Of a stretch of DNA of 64,000 nt, positions 43,115 to 55,863 are shown one piece after another. Numbering within the stretch: position 1 is the first letter of the stretch; every line of letters begins with the position of its first letter. This DNA comes from Strongylocentrotus purpuratus. Lineage: Eukaryota > Echinodermata > Echinoidea > Camarodonta > Strongylocentrotidae. The notes below the pieces were generated by a model. That model was given only the letters and a program-made list of their open reading frames with translations, was not told the DNA's origin and did no database searches. Location: the NCBI RefSeq assembly GCF_000002235.5, contig NW_022145601.1, positions 8,247,660-8,311,659 on the forward strand. The letters are read 5' to 3'. The position numbers and the translations under genes are program-made.

Positions 43115-43812
43115 CACAGCATTTGTACGACACGGCACCATATATACGGCACCATATATCTGTTTCAAAAATCATTCAAAGGCGCTAGCTCCTCCAATAA
43201 AGTTAGCATGTATATGTCTGAAGGAAAATGTAAATATATTGGACAGTCAAAACTCCTCCGGGGTTAGAGGAGCATGTATATACCGTAATTGCATATTCAA
43301 AGGTCACTTAAACCCATGTATTTAGAACGTTTGGTTGTCTGTAGCCTTTGTTTCTGAAGAACCGTCTGTTGGTCACTTTATACATGGACTATATAGTTGT
43401 CATGCTTTTTGTGCACAAACCTGTTCATTCGCGTTGTATTAAGATAGTAAAGGTAAGATTGTGAAGGAAACGTTGTGGAATCGCTCAGAAAAGGTTGATC
43501 ATCTAACTGAGCATATAAGTATTGGTGTGTCCTGCAAGGTTCTGGAATCATCAAAATTATAAGAAATTTGGCCAAGTCTTGGTACAATTCCAAGCACTGT
43601 ACATAGAAAGATGTATCGGGACTACGCGATATCTATCCAGTCCGGATAGATATAATAATTTACCAAATATATCAATTAGTATAGGCGGTTCCCCGGCAAA
43701 ATTTGTACCATCGTGAATTAGTCAAAACATATTTTTTCATATGATTGGTAATAAGAACTTCCATTTCATTTTGTGAGAGGGGGGTCTTTCCAAAACTGGT
43801 CTATACCTTTAA

Positions 43813-44372
43813 TCTGTCATTTCAATCTGACATAATAAATACCCCAGTCACACCGCCACACCGACTTCATACTGATCGCTTCCTTGCCATTGTGGTAATG
43901 TAATTCAATATATATTAAGCAGTCTCTTGTTGGTCACGTCATTGTGACTGAAGCTCGGAATGTTATATTCACTGTTGACACTTGACCCATAATCATCAGT
44001 GTGAAATGAATAAATGAACTATGAATCTTAATCAAAATGTCAAAGAACCCATTCTTTACTGCATGTACCCACAGAAAAATAATAAAACCTCGTGACTTAC
44101 TAAATTGTGAATTAAGCTGTCATTTTAATCTGACATAATATAACCCAGTCGCATTGCCTCTCCGACTCCAAACTGATCGTTTTATTGCCATTGTGGTAAT
44201 GTAATACAATGTATATTAATCAGTGTCTTGCTGTGACTGTATATTCACCGTTGACACATAATCATCATTGTGAAATGAATAAATGAACTATGAATCTTAA
44301 TCAAAATGTCAAAGAACCCATTCTTTACTGCATGTACCCACAGAAAATAATAAAACCTCGTGACTTACTAAA
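43813..44372. repeat. Direct duplication of a spacer segment
   Basis: The segment with ctgtcatttnaatctgacat, cccagtc, accgttgacac, aatgtcaaagaacccattct and cctcgtgacttactaaa occurs twice in tandem. In most other units it occurs once. Confidence 0.7.
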
Positions 44373-44615
44373 GAAAAGATTTCTGCGTTCATCTTTAATT
44401 ATAATTATAACATTCCGATTTCATTTGTAGTATGCACATCACATTGTGACTTAACGTCCTTCTGCGCCGTCCAAAGTAGTTTAGAAATAATTAGCCCGTA
44501 TATATCTCCCAGTGTTATACCACATGAAAATATCAAGGTTTAAAAAAAAAAAAAAAAAATTCTGGCTTTTGTAAAATTGTAAATGCAATAACGAACAGGA
44601 TCTCAGAGGCATTTT

Positions 44616-44937
44616 CAAGGATCAAGTATCAAGTTTATTTGTCTTCCAGAAATCACATGTAACAAAATATAATAAAGTATAATCATAACAGTACAATGTA
44701 GAATAAAGAAAGACGAGGAGACCTTGGTTGAAGCACAGCTTGTTAAGTTAATAAGGCCCCTCATATGATGTGACAAAGATAACTGGTTCATGAATACAAC
44801 AACAAATAATATATGGAATATATAAAGCTATTTACAAAAAACACTCAGTGATGCATCGACCACAGCATGGACCTACTGAAGATACGCACGTCCCCCATCA
44901 CACCGGGTGAGCTAATAAAACTCACCGCGGCTAACAT
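44616..44937 (-). mobile_element. Unclassified insertion, possible retroposon 3' end
   Basis: It interrupts gaggcattttaagcgcggc found at 35377. On the minus strand it ends AAATAAACTTGATACTTGAT then CCTTGA, with a repeated ACTTGATA/CCTTGA motif as at the 3' ends of some non-LTR elements. It has no coding potential and no clear target duplication. Confidence 0.4.
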
Positions 44938-45837
44938 GCACTCCATGAGCTGACTACGATCCGATTTTGAAAGACTTTGTAAGAGCATTTTATATAAGCA
45001 CTCAAACATTTAAAATCTTAATGACCGAGGATCTGGAAAGTCATATGATTAATTAAATGTCATTTTCAAGGGATTTTATACTTCCTTGGATGGAGAAAAC
45101 CTAAATCGGCTCATAATCGTAATGACGTCAGACCAATACTGCGATTGTCTACGATTTGAAACCGATTCTGCTTTTATTATGACAAGAGTTAAATGCACTA
45201 AACTTCCGGTTGTTAATATTCTTATCATTGTTTAGAACCTAAATCAGGAGGATAGTAGCTGTTTAGATCGCCACATCTAATATAACCACCCTTTCTACGA
45301 AATCAGGATAGCAGGAGGAACATGTAGTGTGCAACGCTTTAACAGTCAATTAAGGACAATTTCAAATTGCCTTAGGAATATGAATCACGTTCAAATATTT
45401 CAATAGGTGGCGAACAAGCTATTGGAATTGCTTAAGCCTGATTTTTGAAAATCTTTGCGATGGTGCATATTAACATATAGGTTGACCGCGGTAAGACTAT
45501 AGTATATATTGCAATAATACACTGTGAGTATCTTCGTATAAGAACAGTAATGTCCCTACAGGTTTAGTACGTACTCTGCGATATATGGTTAAAAAACGTC
45601 GCAGCTCCACGACCATTCGATAACACCAATAAGCTTAGTTCATAACATCAACATATTTCAAAATTACATCAATGTCAAACCGGTAAATACATGGTTCTAA
45701 AAATATACAATGAGCAATTAGAAGGGAAAAAAAATTAAATCAGTGTGAATCTGCCTCTTTTAAGATATTTAAAATGTAGTTATTATAGCAGTAGTTCTTA
45801 CAGATTGAGCCTACACGAGATCTTGGCGCTTGATCCT

Positions 45838-46257
45838 GTTAGACGCAGCTCGAAATACTTCGAGTTGAGCGCTGCGAAACTCTGTCTATGTGATGACAAA
45901 AGGGATTGAATCTTAGCTCTTGAACGAAAATCTCTGTCTCTACGATGATATATGAAGGGAATAAATCTTAGCTCTTGAACTTAATGGATGCAGCTCGAAA
46001 TATTTCGGGGAACCGTCACGAAACTCTCTGTCTCTGCGATGATTTATGAAGGGAACACATCTTAGCACTTGAACTTGTTTGACGCAGCTCGAAATATTTC
46101 GAGGAAACTGTTACGAAACTCTCTGTCTCAACGATGATATATGAAAGCAATACATCTTAGCACTTGAACTTGTTTGACGTACATGTAGCTTGAAATATTT
46201 CGATGAAACTGTTACGAAACTCTCTGTCTCTGCGATGATATATGAAGGAAACACATC
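45838..46257 (-). repeat. Tandem copies of the terminal segment downstream of B4 (4 copies)
   Basis: Anchors at about 45847, 45992, 46086 and 46185, against 46281 in the gene. The unit at about 46070-46165 keeps RDREFRNSFLEIFRAASNKF with its stop. Confidence 0.8.
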
Positions 46258-47191
46258 TTAGCACTTGAATTTGTTTGACGCAGCTCGAAATATTTCGAGG
46301 AAGGTATTGCGGAACTCCCTATCTCTATGATGATATATGAAAGGATTGAGTGCGGCAGAAATAGCTAGTGCTACCAGGAAACAAAGATTTAGATAGACCA
46401 TTGATGCTTTGTCCGCTAACAGTGTTAAATGAAGAGTAAAGAACACGATATATGGAGACCAAAAAAACACAAGAACACCGACTATGATGCCGGTAGTCTT
46501 GACCGCTTTGAGCCTCCGCTCCACCGCTGCCGGTGCGACGCAGTTATTTTGATCGTTGATTGTTTGATTCGCTATGGCTCTTGCCTGCCTGACGGCGATC
46601 TGCATTATGCGGAGGTTAGAGACGACAATCACCAACAGTGTAAGGACCAAAAGTGAGACGACGACCAAGCTGAATATTACGAACCCGAGGCTGTGCGGCT
46701 CTCTACCGCGGTTGGCATTTTGAACTTCGTTTAGGTCAATGTAACCGCGTAGTACGAGAAAGATCAGGCTAAGTATCCAAATGGATGCTATCGCGTAACC
46801 AACGCGTTTCGGAGTAACCAATGTAGGATATTTAAGCGGTTTTGTTACTGCAATATACCTGTCTACGGTAAGCGCAACAATGTGGAGCAGTGAACTCGAA
46901 CACAAAGTGAAAATTGGTAACCATAGCACGTCCGCCATGTTAGGGTACCTGCGAAAATACGGCTGGGTAGCAGGCAAGAGCGAGTGCCACACTTGACACC
47001 ATATCATTTACTGCTAGACTTGTTAGGATAAAGTTCGTCGGCGTTCGTAGATTGTAGTTTTTGTAAACGGCAAAGATGACGAACAAATTCCCAATAATGA
47101 TGAACGGCGCCAGCACAGCCATAATTGTCAACATTAGCGCAAAGAAAAACCCACTGTCGTGCAGGTTTTCGGAATAGGTGGAATTCATCAT
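46258..47191 (-). pseudogene. Family-B class A GPCR, copy B4, broken by an 8-bp deletion
   Basis: N-terminal part MMNSTYSENL, GNLFVIFAVYKNYNLRTPTN, SLAVNDMVSSVALALACYPA. The frame breaks near 46949, where ggtaccaggtcttttgcgag of the sister genes is shortened to ggtacctgcga. The rest is well kept: DRYIAVTKPLKYPTLVTPK, GYIDLNEVQN, VRQARAIANQ, FWSPYIVF, NPFIYHHRDREF, KFKC. Everything else is preserved, so loss is recent or the break is a sequencing error. Head to head with A5 across a spacer enlarged by the Helitron-like insertion. Confidence 0.85.
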
Positions 47192-48622
47192 TCTTACCTT
47201 ATTCTTTCTCGGTAAAACAATCTACTTTAGCTCCTTCTATCTTTCTCGAATGAGGATACGATGTATTATATTTGTTATTTAGCGCCTCGCTTTCGGATGT
47301 AAGCCGGTCGAAATGCCCATAAAACTTTTCCGCTGTCCGTCGCGAATCAAACGCCAGACTCGACACACACCAGTGTCTTAAGAGATAGTTCTCGTAGGCA
47401 CCGACATGGGCAGTCTGTTTGGTACGCATAAATAAATAAATCTTGAGCTATGCTGGGTCTGTGTATCTGGTTCACTGGATAAGTATCAATCTTACATCCG
47501 TGTGACCATTCAAGCTATCATCTGATGACGTACATGTCCGCGAGAAAATACAGACACGGATGCGTAAGGGGCGTGTCCCATTCTGGAGTGCGGGTTGCTA
47601 AAACTATATAGATACCTCTGATATATATCTTTCTTTTGCTCAATATACCCTACCCTTCGACTTAAAGAGCTGAAGCAGTTCCTGAAATCATATTCCAGAC
47701 AAACAAAAATAAATTAAGTCAACATTTTCAGAACTCTTCCCCTTCTTTTGGAAATCCTGGATCAGTCCTGACAAGGTTACCGTAGTCAATATCATGAAAT
47801 GCGAAAACACAACTTCTCCTGAATAAAGTAGGATCTGTCCTTCACGCGTCTTTCACATATTTTGTCTGATTCCCAAAATTAATGATACTGAACCTGTCGG
47901 AAATGGTTTGATGATGGAGCGAGGGCATTGACAGCATTCAATTCGTTCGTGCTACAACACGAAATGATCCATGCTCCCTCTCCTTCCCTTTGTAAATTTG
48001 TACCAGAAAGTTGATCCTTGATCGCTTGCCAGCATGCTAAGTGGGCGCATTTCAAAAGTAATTATACCTGCGTCATATATCACAGTTCAATCATTTTTAT
48101 TTTGAAAAGCCGAAGTTTAGATCATGTAGTTCCTTACAGTAACAAAATTGCGCATTAATATATGAGACTACACAATACTTTGACTTTCTCGTGTCTTTCA
48201 TACATGTTTTTATCGAGACCTTGCGATAGAAGGTTTTTTTAATATGTAAAAACCGTAACAAAAGCAGTGTCAGTCAATCCATTCCAGTTATTAGAAATCA
48301 ATCCTAGAATTTCATTAGATGTCACTCCATATCCGTCCTATAGTCTCAATTTCTCACAGTCTTTTCCACTTTCCTCATTTGAAAAAAATTTGATGCCAGC
48401 AATATCGAATTTCACCTAGATATTATAGATCCAAAGGCCTTATTGTAATTACCATTTTTGAGCGACAGCCTGTTAATTATGAAGGTGTTAATAATACTTG
48501 TAACTCTATCCTCATGAAAGAATTGGAAATCGAGGAAGGGGGTGGGGTGGCACAATTGCCTCGTGCCCCCCTTTTTTAAAGGAATGTAGTATACAATTAT
48601 TATTATTATTTACTTATTTATT

Positions 48623-50642
48623 AGGTGATACGTACGTAGACGTATCACCTTTTGATTTCGTCAAGATTTTTATTATTTATTTATTTATTTATTTATTTAT
48701 TATTATTCTTCCTCGAATTTGTTCGCAGGATATCTCAAGACTGAATAAAGCCATTATCATGAAACTTGCTATGATGATAGATCTTAGTCTAACTTAGAAC
48801 TGCATGACTTTTTAGAGAGTCAAAATTATCGTGACGTCATCCAGGCGCCATTTTGTGAAAATCAACTAATGATCATATCTTTATAACGAATAGTAATTTT
48901 TCATTCATATTTATCATGATTAAGATCAATATCCGTCCGGTCAAGTTAAGGTCAATAAACGTGCGTAAATGCGCGCGTGCGCGCTCGTCCGTGCATTTAC
49001 GCGCGCGCAAAAATTAAAAATACTCTAAATCATCCCAAATTTTTTTTGCATATGTTTCAGGCTATATAAAGCATTTGATAAAAAAATTACGCACACGCGC
49101 ATGCGCGCGCGTTTTCGCGCGTACTGGCATTTTGCAACATAGAATCGCCGATTTTTTTCTGTCATCATATTCGGTACATTTTTCCAAGCATTTTGATAAT
49201 TTGTTCACCTTTTATTAACGCAATGAGCGTCCGTCAAAGTTGACAGCACGCGCGGATTTGCGTTATCTTTATCCACAATACATGGGCAAAAACATGCCTA
49301 TATAAAATTCATTGTAACTCTTTAGAATAGATAGAAACTCCTAATATTTTGTCATATTTGAATAGATTATGAGTCGGAGATATAATTTCATGTCTCATTT
49401 TATCCTCAATTAACTCATGACGTCATCATAATGGCCTCCAAACTCAACATTTTAATTTGCATATTATGACGTCAGCATATTTTTGGAAAATTGATTGTAT
49501 CTCTGTAAATGTGGATCAATTTTCTTTTTAATTTTGATATGTTCTAGCTGAGACAATTTTCTACAAATGTAATATTCACAATTTTTATTTTTGACAAAAG
49601 TATCATGGTGTATTTTTGCGATTTAAGGAGGCATGTCAATTTTTCGCATTTTGCGTGTATTCTCTATGGGACATTACTTTTTCTCAAAACTGGATTCTAC
49701 ACTCCTGTCTTTCGCGAGCAAAATCTCCGTTGTTTTAGTTTCGTTTTCGCTGAGCTTTGGATATGTTGTAGCTGAGACAATGAGCTATCACAAATGTGTC
49801 CTTTATTTTTCGATTAGATGCCGGGATCATGCTCATATTTCACTTGCAAAGTAGGATTTCTGAATTCCATTTCCTGTTTACGTGTAATCGCTATGGGAGA
49901 TGTTTTGGTATATCGGTAACGCACTTTACTTCCAACCTCGAGATCCCTGGTTCGAGTCCGGGTGTCTCCAACACTTTTTTTTCACTTTTTTTTTCATTTT
50001 GACCTTCACTGTACCATCTCCTTTGATTATTTAAACACGTAGATTCGCAAATAATGTCATAAATAACCCTTTTTACTTTATTATTACCCTATTTTCACTT
50101 AATCCATTACTTTTTGCGTGTAATCCCTATGGGAAATGACTTTTTCTCAAATCTGGAGTCTACATTCCTGTCTTTTGCGAGCAATATCGCCGTTATTTCG
50201 GCTTGGATTTTGTTGATTTTTGAGTATGTTGTAGCTGAGACTATATGCTATCTAAATCAACCCTCATTTTTTCAATAAGATGTCATGATCGCGCTCATGA
50301 TCATGATCATGATCATCACGATCATCATTATCATAATGATGCTAATCATTTATCAATTACATTTTCATTTCTTTGAATAAGATAAAATCGTCAAAAGGTG
50401 TTCTTCATGATGTAAATTAGAGTCAAATGTGTAACTGGTTACTGCACAGGGTTAAAGGTCATATATTGTTTCAATCTATCTTCCCTAGATCCATGATGAT
50501 CAAGGAGACACAATTTAATCTTGACATATGAATAGATCATAATGGGAGAAGCAAAATAATATATCGTGTAATGCATTATTCGTTATGTAAACCATTATCA
50601 TACGTATCACCTAATTCGTCTAAGTGACGAATTAAAGTCTAG
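48623..50642 (+). mobile_element. Helitron2/HINE-like non-autonomous element (about 2.0 kb)
   Basis: Begins with a perfect hairpin AGGTGATACGT / ACGTATCACCT (48623-48650). Near the other end the inverse atacgtatcacct lies internal to a terminal hairpin AATTCGTC taagt GACGAATT (50613-50633), then AAAGTCTAG, a CTRR-type end. Such asymmetric inverted repeats plus a 3' hairpin are described for Helentron-type elements. It is inserted in AT-rich simple sequence. Inside are two diverged copies of a segment of about 470 bp (from about 49645 and 50115; gcgtgtattctctatggg / gcgtgtaatccctatggg). No Rep or helicase frame. A TIR transposon is the alternative. Confidence 0.5.
49896..49970 (+). other. tRNA-like sequence inside the Helitron-like element
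   Basis: A GGAGATG/TGTCTCC acceptor-like pairing (two wobbles), a perfect T arm CCTGG TTCGAGT CCGGG, and a B box GGTTCGAGTCC. The D and anticodon stems do not pair well, so it is a relic or SINE head rather than a working tRNA. Confidence 0.5.
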
Positions 50643-50760
50643 TTATTATTATTATTATTATTATTATTTTTATTTTTTAAAATTTTATTAATTAATTAAT
50701 TAATTAATTAATTTTTTAATTAATTAATATATTTATTTATTTTTTATTTATTTTTTATTT

Positions 50761-50810
<50 letters not shown>

Positions 50811-50815
50811 GTGGA
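50643..50815. repeat. AT-rich simple repeats
   Basis: (TTA)n, (TTAA)n and (TTTA)n tracts flanking the Helitron-like element. They correspond to the simple-sequence block of the other units. Confidence 0.9.
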
Positions 50816-51289
50816 AGGGGGGTGGGTTCTAGTACAACTAATTTAACTAGAGGGAGTACAATATCGCACACACAAAAAGCATATTATTATGAGTGAAATT
50901 AGAAGGGAAATCGATCAAAGAATAAAGAATACTTATCAAAAACATTACATAGATTCATAGTGAAAAGTTGATTTTTAGTGCTTCAACTACATGTCGATCG
51001 CTGAAACCATAGAGACATTACCTCATAAGGTGGAGTGTGTGCGCGTGGTTGTGTGTGTGTGCGTGTGTGTGCGTGAGAAGGAGATATTTATGTTAATATG
51101 GAGTATACTTTGTAGTTACTGAGTCTCCGCCAATTATTTTGTAGAACGAAATAATTTTAGTTATACATCCAGTTTCTCTTGACCACGTCAGTGCTGTCGT
51201 CAGTGTTTCTAAACATGCTGAAGATTGTTCTGCATGAAGGCACTTCACAGATAACCAGGTAAAACATTAAAAACCGAGTTAGAAAAAAA

Positions 51290-51455
51290 AAAACTCCTCT
51301 GGACCGACATCTTTAATTCCTCTCCGGCTGATTTGGAGTGAGGAATAATGCCTTACAAAAAGGGCACTGTAGTTTATTATTAACTTTAAATAGTCTTGAA
51401 CCCGGGACTTATCGGTTACTAGACCACTGCCCTACCACTGAGATATTGCGCTTCT
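51290..51455 (-). mobile_element. tRNA-derived SINE in the B4/A5 spacer
   Basis: Same family and position as 22674, with the middle part (gtgaggaataatgccttaca) kept. The tRNA-like head at the right is decayed. Confidence 0.55.
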
Positions 51456-52009
51456 TTAATTACTTTTGCCATTGCTCGTTCTAGTTTCATTACTTGTTTT
51501 TGTTTACTGGATTTCTATGTATAAATATACTGAGAGCAAGTTCGTGAGTTATAAAAAGCGTAGGTCTTTCATACGACGCACATAATTTATTCCATTTAAG
51601 GGAACAGCCCACCGTTGGATAGCCAGGCAGAGATTATATCTGACAACCTGACACGAGCTAATAATCGTGGTGACTCTTAATTGAACACTTTGTCAGTATA
51701 CAGTCACTCACATTACGCGGTGTATGGCGGGAATTGCACGATACGCTGTCCGGAGATGTTCCATTTTGGTTCTGCCATCGGCTCGATCATTGGACTTACC
51801 AGAAAACAAACAACCTTGCACTTACATTCAGTTCTTTAAACTGCCATTAACAGATTTCGATCTTGTTCATGTGCAGATATAACCCAGTAAATACTTTTGT
51901 CTTAAATAGCTTGGCCAGTCCTATTTCGTGAGAGATTCAGATTCATCGCAGTTTCACGATTTGTATCTCAACTAGTCTTTTTAGTGGCATTTTAAATAGT
52001 ATCATCAAA

Positions 52010-52963
52010 ATGAATGAAAGTACGGAACCAGCTCTTTTTGCAGATCATCAATTTGCTGGCAAAATAGTTGTCATGGTATGTATTACTCCTTTTCTACCTT
52101 GCGTCATCGTCGGCAACGCCCTGTTAGTGTTAGCAGTTTACAGACAGTACAGCCTCCGAACACCAACAAATGCCATTATTGTGAGCCTTGCTATCTCTAA
52201 TCTCCTTGACGCCCTTGTTGGGATTCCACTATATGTGTATGCATCAGTCTTTAAATTCTATGCATTGTGCTTAGCTGAAGAAAATACTCTTTACTATACT
52301 CTACCCTTCAGTGCACTATCTGGTGTTTCGTTTTTTCACATTGTGGTGTTGACTTCAGATCGATTCATAGCTGTTACGAAGCCGTTACGTTATGCCAGCC
52401 TGGTGACGTATAGACGCATTGCCATCGTCCTGGGATGTCTTTGGCTTCTTAGTATTTTGATGAACACCGCCCGATCTGTTAGCTTAGCGCATGGATCACA
52501 TACAAGTCAAGACCAGAAAGAAACGGACTGTGGGGCTCCTTTAACTGGGACGACGACCGTTACCTTCACCTGGTTGATATTTTGTGTGATCGTGATTTTA
52601 ATGGTTGCGCTGCTTGCCATCAATGCTTTGATTCTTCACATCGCAGTCAAACAAGCGAGAAAGATTGCGAGTCAAAGAGTGATCATCCAGTTCCAACAGC
52701 AGCAACTCCCAGTACAAGATGACAGATTGAAAGCATTTAAGACTATCTCCCTTGTCGTGGCAGTCTTCATTATCTTCTGGTTTCCGTATCCCCTGTTTCT
52801 CATATTACAGCTTATAACGTACCAATCACCTTTTTATCTCATGGTATACAACAATTCCTTCCTGGTATTGCATACAATAAGTTTGGTTGTTAATCCTATC
52901 ATCTACGGCTTTAGAGATCGGGCTTTTCGAAAGGCCTTTCAAAATATATTGCGTCAATTGTGA
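52010..52963 (+). CDS. Family-A class A GPCR, copy A5 (317 aa, intact)
   Basis: Near-twin of A1. Visible differences are FADHQ for FAHHQ, LTSDRF for LTADRF just before the DRF motif, QKETD for QNETD (the loop sequon is lost) and YNNSF for YNHSF. All structural motifs are as in A1, including Asn at 2.50, FWFPYP and NPIIYGF. Unlike A1, its upstream region is in the window: 2.8 kb of head-to-head spacer shared with broken B4, enlarged by the Helitron-like element about 1.4 kb upstream of the start. The ICL3 relic follows at 53213. Confidence 0.9.
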   Translation: MNESTEPALFADHQFAGKIVVMVCITPFLPCVIVGNALLVLAVYRQYSLRTPTNAIIVSLAISNLLDALVGIPLYVYASVFKFYALCLAEENTLYYTLPFSALSGVSFFHIVVLTSDRFIAVTKPLRYASLVTYRRIAIVLGCLWLLSILMNTARSVSLAHGSHTSQDQKETDCGAPLTGTTTVTFTWLIFCVIVILMVALLAINALILHIAVKQARKIASQRVIIQFQQQQLPVQDDRLKAFKTISLVVAVFIIFWFPYPLFLILQLITYQSPFYLMVYNNSFLVLHTISLVVNPIIYGFRDRAFRKAFQNILRQL

Positions 52964-53212
52964 ATAACGTAATAAACTTTCGAAGTTCGTCGTAACCCCT
53001 CCGACGCCATTTTAGCGTGTGATCTATCCAGTTTCACATCAAAGGGGCACAATTTGTTTTGGAAGTAACTTAACATTTTTGCAAAACGTTAATTTACCGT
53101 GCATGTTGTAATCATAACCATGTGAGAACCTAAAAACTACAAACTTGACTGATGGCCTGTCAGAAGTAGCCGGAATAGCAGTAGCTCTAACTTGGTTCAT
53201 CGCATATGGTTG

Positions 53213-53302
53213 CCTTAATAGTTGCAGGTGAATACAATCGCAAGTCAACAAGTGGCCATTTGGATGCAACAGGAACAACAACTGCCTGTCCAAGATAACC
53301 GA
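53213..53302 (+). pseudogene. Relic of a family-A GPCR third intracellular loop
   Basis: Uninterrupted counterpart of the relic at 16470: QVNTIASQQVAIWMQQ, EQQLPVQDNR. The preceding catatggttgcc is the intact target site of the CACTA-like element in the other copy. Confidence 0.65.
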
Positions 53303-55863
53303 AGTAACTTTACATTTATTGCAAAACATTAATCAATTTTAGCGTGAGAACCTACAAACTACAAACCCGACTGAGGGCCTGTCAGAAGTAGCCGAGGTAG
53401 CAGTAGCTCTAACTGGGTTTCTTGCATATGGTTGCCTTAATAGTTGCGAACGCGTTCATAATCCTAAATATAAGAGCCTTGTCAGTAAGCAAAGAAATTG
53501 ACGAGTTTTTGGGCTTACTCGTTTGCATGCTTCCTCGTTGTTGTAGCAAAGACATTGTCGCGTGGCGTAGATGAATTGAAAACGATCCGACTTTGGGGTC
53601 TGTTTTGGTTTCGGGGATCTAGGGGCTTAACACAACGGCTACGGGCAGGCTGACAATCTCTTTATCGATGACTGTAATGGTCTAAGGGGTTAAATGTTAT
53701 GGGTAGAGAAGGGTGACTATTTCGGGACAGGCTCCTAGACTATTTACTGAAAAATAAATTTGGTCAGTCAGAATGCGTCATTACCGACGCTAATTGGGAC
53801 TTATGAGGACAATTTGCTCCAGAAAGATCAACGCAATGTTTACACTGTTCCATCTGCATTGATCACACGATGTCACTCTCGCTTGACGCCACAAAATAAA
53901 CCGCCTCAAAAAAGCTGCTGCGTCTTTTTTTTTAATTAACGTGTAAAACAAAGGACTTACGCATATTTACTGAGCGCTGTGCTAGAAGATACAGAAAAAC
54001 ATCGAGAGGCGTTTGACACTTTACTTCGTCGTTTAAAAAAAAAACGCCGCGGTATTGCCGCGTCATAATGATCTGAACGAGTCTTTACTTTTTAATGATG
54101 CCGCGAGTGCAACGGGCTTCAGCGCTTGGATTAACGCATAACGTAATTTATGTGCATCCACAGCACCATCAATATTAACACGATTCATCAAGATGATATT
54201 AAGTGGAAACGATAAATGAGCAATGTGATCTGAATAAATTTGATGTCAGTGGCAGTCAGCCTGTTTGATTATTGTAGCAAGGAACAAAGTAATGTGTCAA
54301 GTGGATATCTAGGCTAAAATGACGTGAAACATAATTATAATCATCCCCCGCAATATGGTGCTTGTTTCTGTAATTATTCATAGGTGATGAGCAAATATTG
54401 GACAGTTATAGCTCTTCCGGGGTTAGTGGAATATGTATGTACTGCAATTGCACATTTAAAGGTCAGATAAAGCCATTTATTTAGTATGTTTGGTTGTCGA
54501 TCTGTAGCCTTTGATTCTGAAGAACCGTCTATCGACCACTTTATGCTTGGACTATATAATTTCAATGCTTATACTGCACAAACCCATTCATTTGCGCTAG
54601 ATTAAGATAATAAATTGTGAATTAAGCTGTCATTTTAATCTGACATAATATAACCCAGTCACATTGCCTCTCCGACTCCAAACTGATCGTTTTATTGCCA
54701 TTGTGGTAATGTAATACAAAGTATATTAATCAGTGTCTTGTTGTGACTGTATATTCACCGTTGACACATAATCATCATTGTGACATGCAAAATGAACTAT
54801 GAATCTTAATCAAAAATGTCAAAGAACCCATTCTTTACTGCATGTACCCACAGAAAAATAATAAAACCTCGTGACTTTAATACTAAAGAAAAGATTTCTG
54901 CGTTCATCTTTAATTATAATTATAACATTCCGATTTCATTTGTAGTATGCACATCACATTGTGACTTAACGTCCTTCTGCGCCGTCCAAAGTAGTTTAGA
55001 AATAATTAGCCCGTATATAACTCCCAGTGTTATACCACATGAAAATATCAAGGTTTTTTTTTTTAAAATAATTTTTCTGGCTTTTGTAAAATTGTAAATG
55101 CAATAACGAACATGATCTCAGAGGTATTTTAAGCGCGGCGCACACTCCATGGTCCGTATTCTGGGCCGACTACAATCCGAATTTGAAAGACTTTGTGATA
55201 GAATTTTATATAAGCATTAAAACATTTGAAATCGTAATGACCGAGGATCTGGAAATTCATAATTAATTAAATCTCGATTTCAAGGGATTTTATGCTTCCT
55301 TGGATTGGGAAAAGGTAAATCGCCTCATAATAGTAATGACGTCAGACCAATACTGCGATTGTCTACGATTTGAAACCGATTCTGCTTTTATTCTTACAAG
55401 AGTTAAATACACTAAACTTCCGGTTGTTAATATTCTTATTATTGTTTAGAACCTAAATCAGGAGGACAGTAGTTGTTGAGATCGCCACATCTAATATAAC
55501 CACCCTTTCTACGAAATCAGGAAAGCAGGAGGAACATGTAGTGTGCAACGCTTTATAAGTCAATTAAAGTCACTTTCAAAATTGCCTAAGGAATAGAAAT
55601 CACGTTCAGATATTTCAATAGGTGACGCACAAGCTATTGGAATTGCCTAAGCTTGATTTTTGAAAATCTTTGCGATGGTGCTAATTAACCTATGGGTTTA
55701 CCGCGGTAAGACTATAGTATATATTGCAGTAATACACTGTATGTTTGTATAAGAACAGTAATGTCCCTGCAGGTTTAGTACGTACTCTACGACAATCAGA
55801 TTAAAAAAAAAACGTTGCAGCTCCACGACCATCCGATAAAAAATGATAAGCTTGGTTCATATC
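53303..55863. other. Tail-to-tail spacer between A5 and B5, first part
   Basis: Counterpart of 16564-19134; no gene recognised. Around 55470-55540 it keeps a stretch (agatcgccacatctaatata, ccaccctttctacgaaatca) also present in the 36.2- and 45.3-kb spacers but missing near 18800. Confidence 0.55.

Larger units (their letters stand above)
42004..45837. other. Tail-to-tail spacer between A4 and B4
   Basis: No gene recognised. Local features: (GAT)n at 43083-43113; a 10-bp stem hairpin atatctatcc/ggatagatat near 43628-43652 within a segment (about 43454-43817) that lacks a counterpart in other units and may be an old insertion; a direct duplication of about 260 bp (from 43813 and from 44112, both with ctgtcatttt.aatctgacat and the following sequence); and an insertion at 44616-44937. 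Confidence 0.55.
47192..52009. promoter_or_regulatory. Head-to-head spacer B4/A5 with a 2-kb insertion
   Basis: Collinear with the other B/A spacers once the element at 48623-50642 and its flanking AT-rich simple repeats (48590-48622, 50643-50815) are removed. A SINE lies at 51290-51455 and GT repeats at 51037-51075. The hAT MITE is absent here (cagtgctgtcgtcagtgttt at 51190). Confidence 0.4.

Noticed and set aside
43454-43817. TTAA-flanked MITE
   Set aside because: The ends share only about AAAGGTA and the left TTAA is not intact; left as an unclassified unit-specific segment.
49633-50002. Frames of 68-73 aa in the Helitron-like element
   Set aside because: Overlap the tRNA-like sequence and repeated AT-rich blocks; no Rep or helicase motifs.
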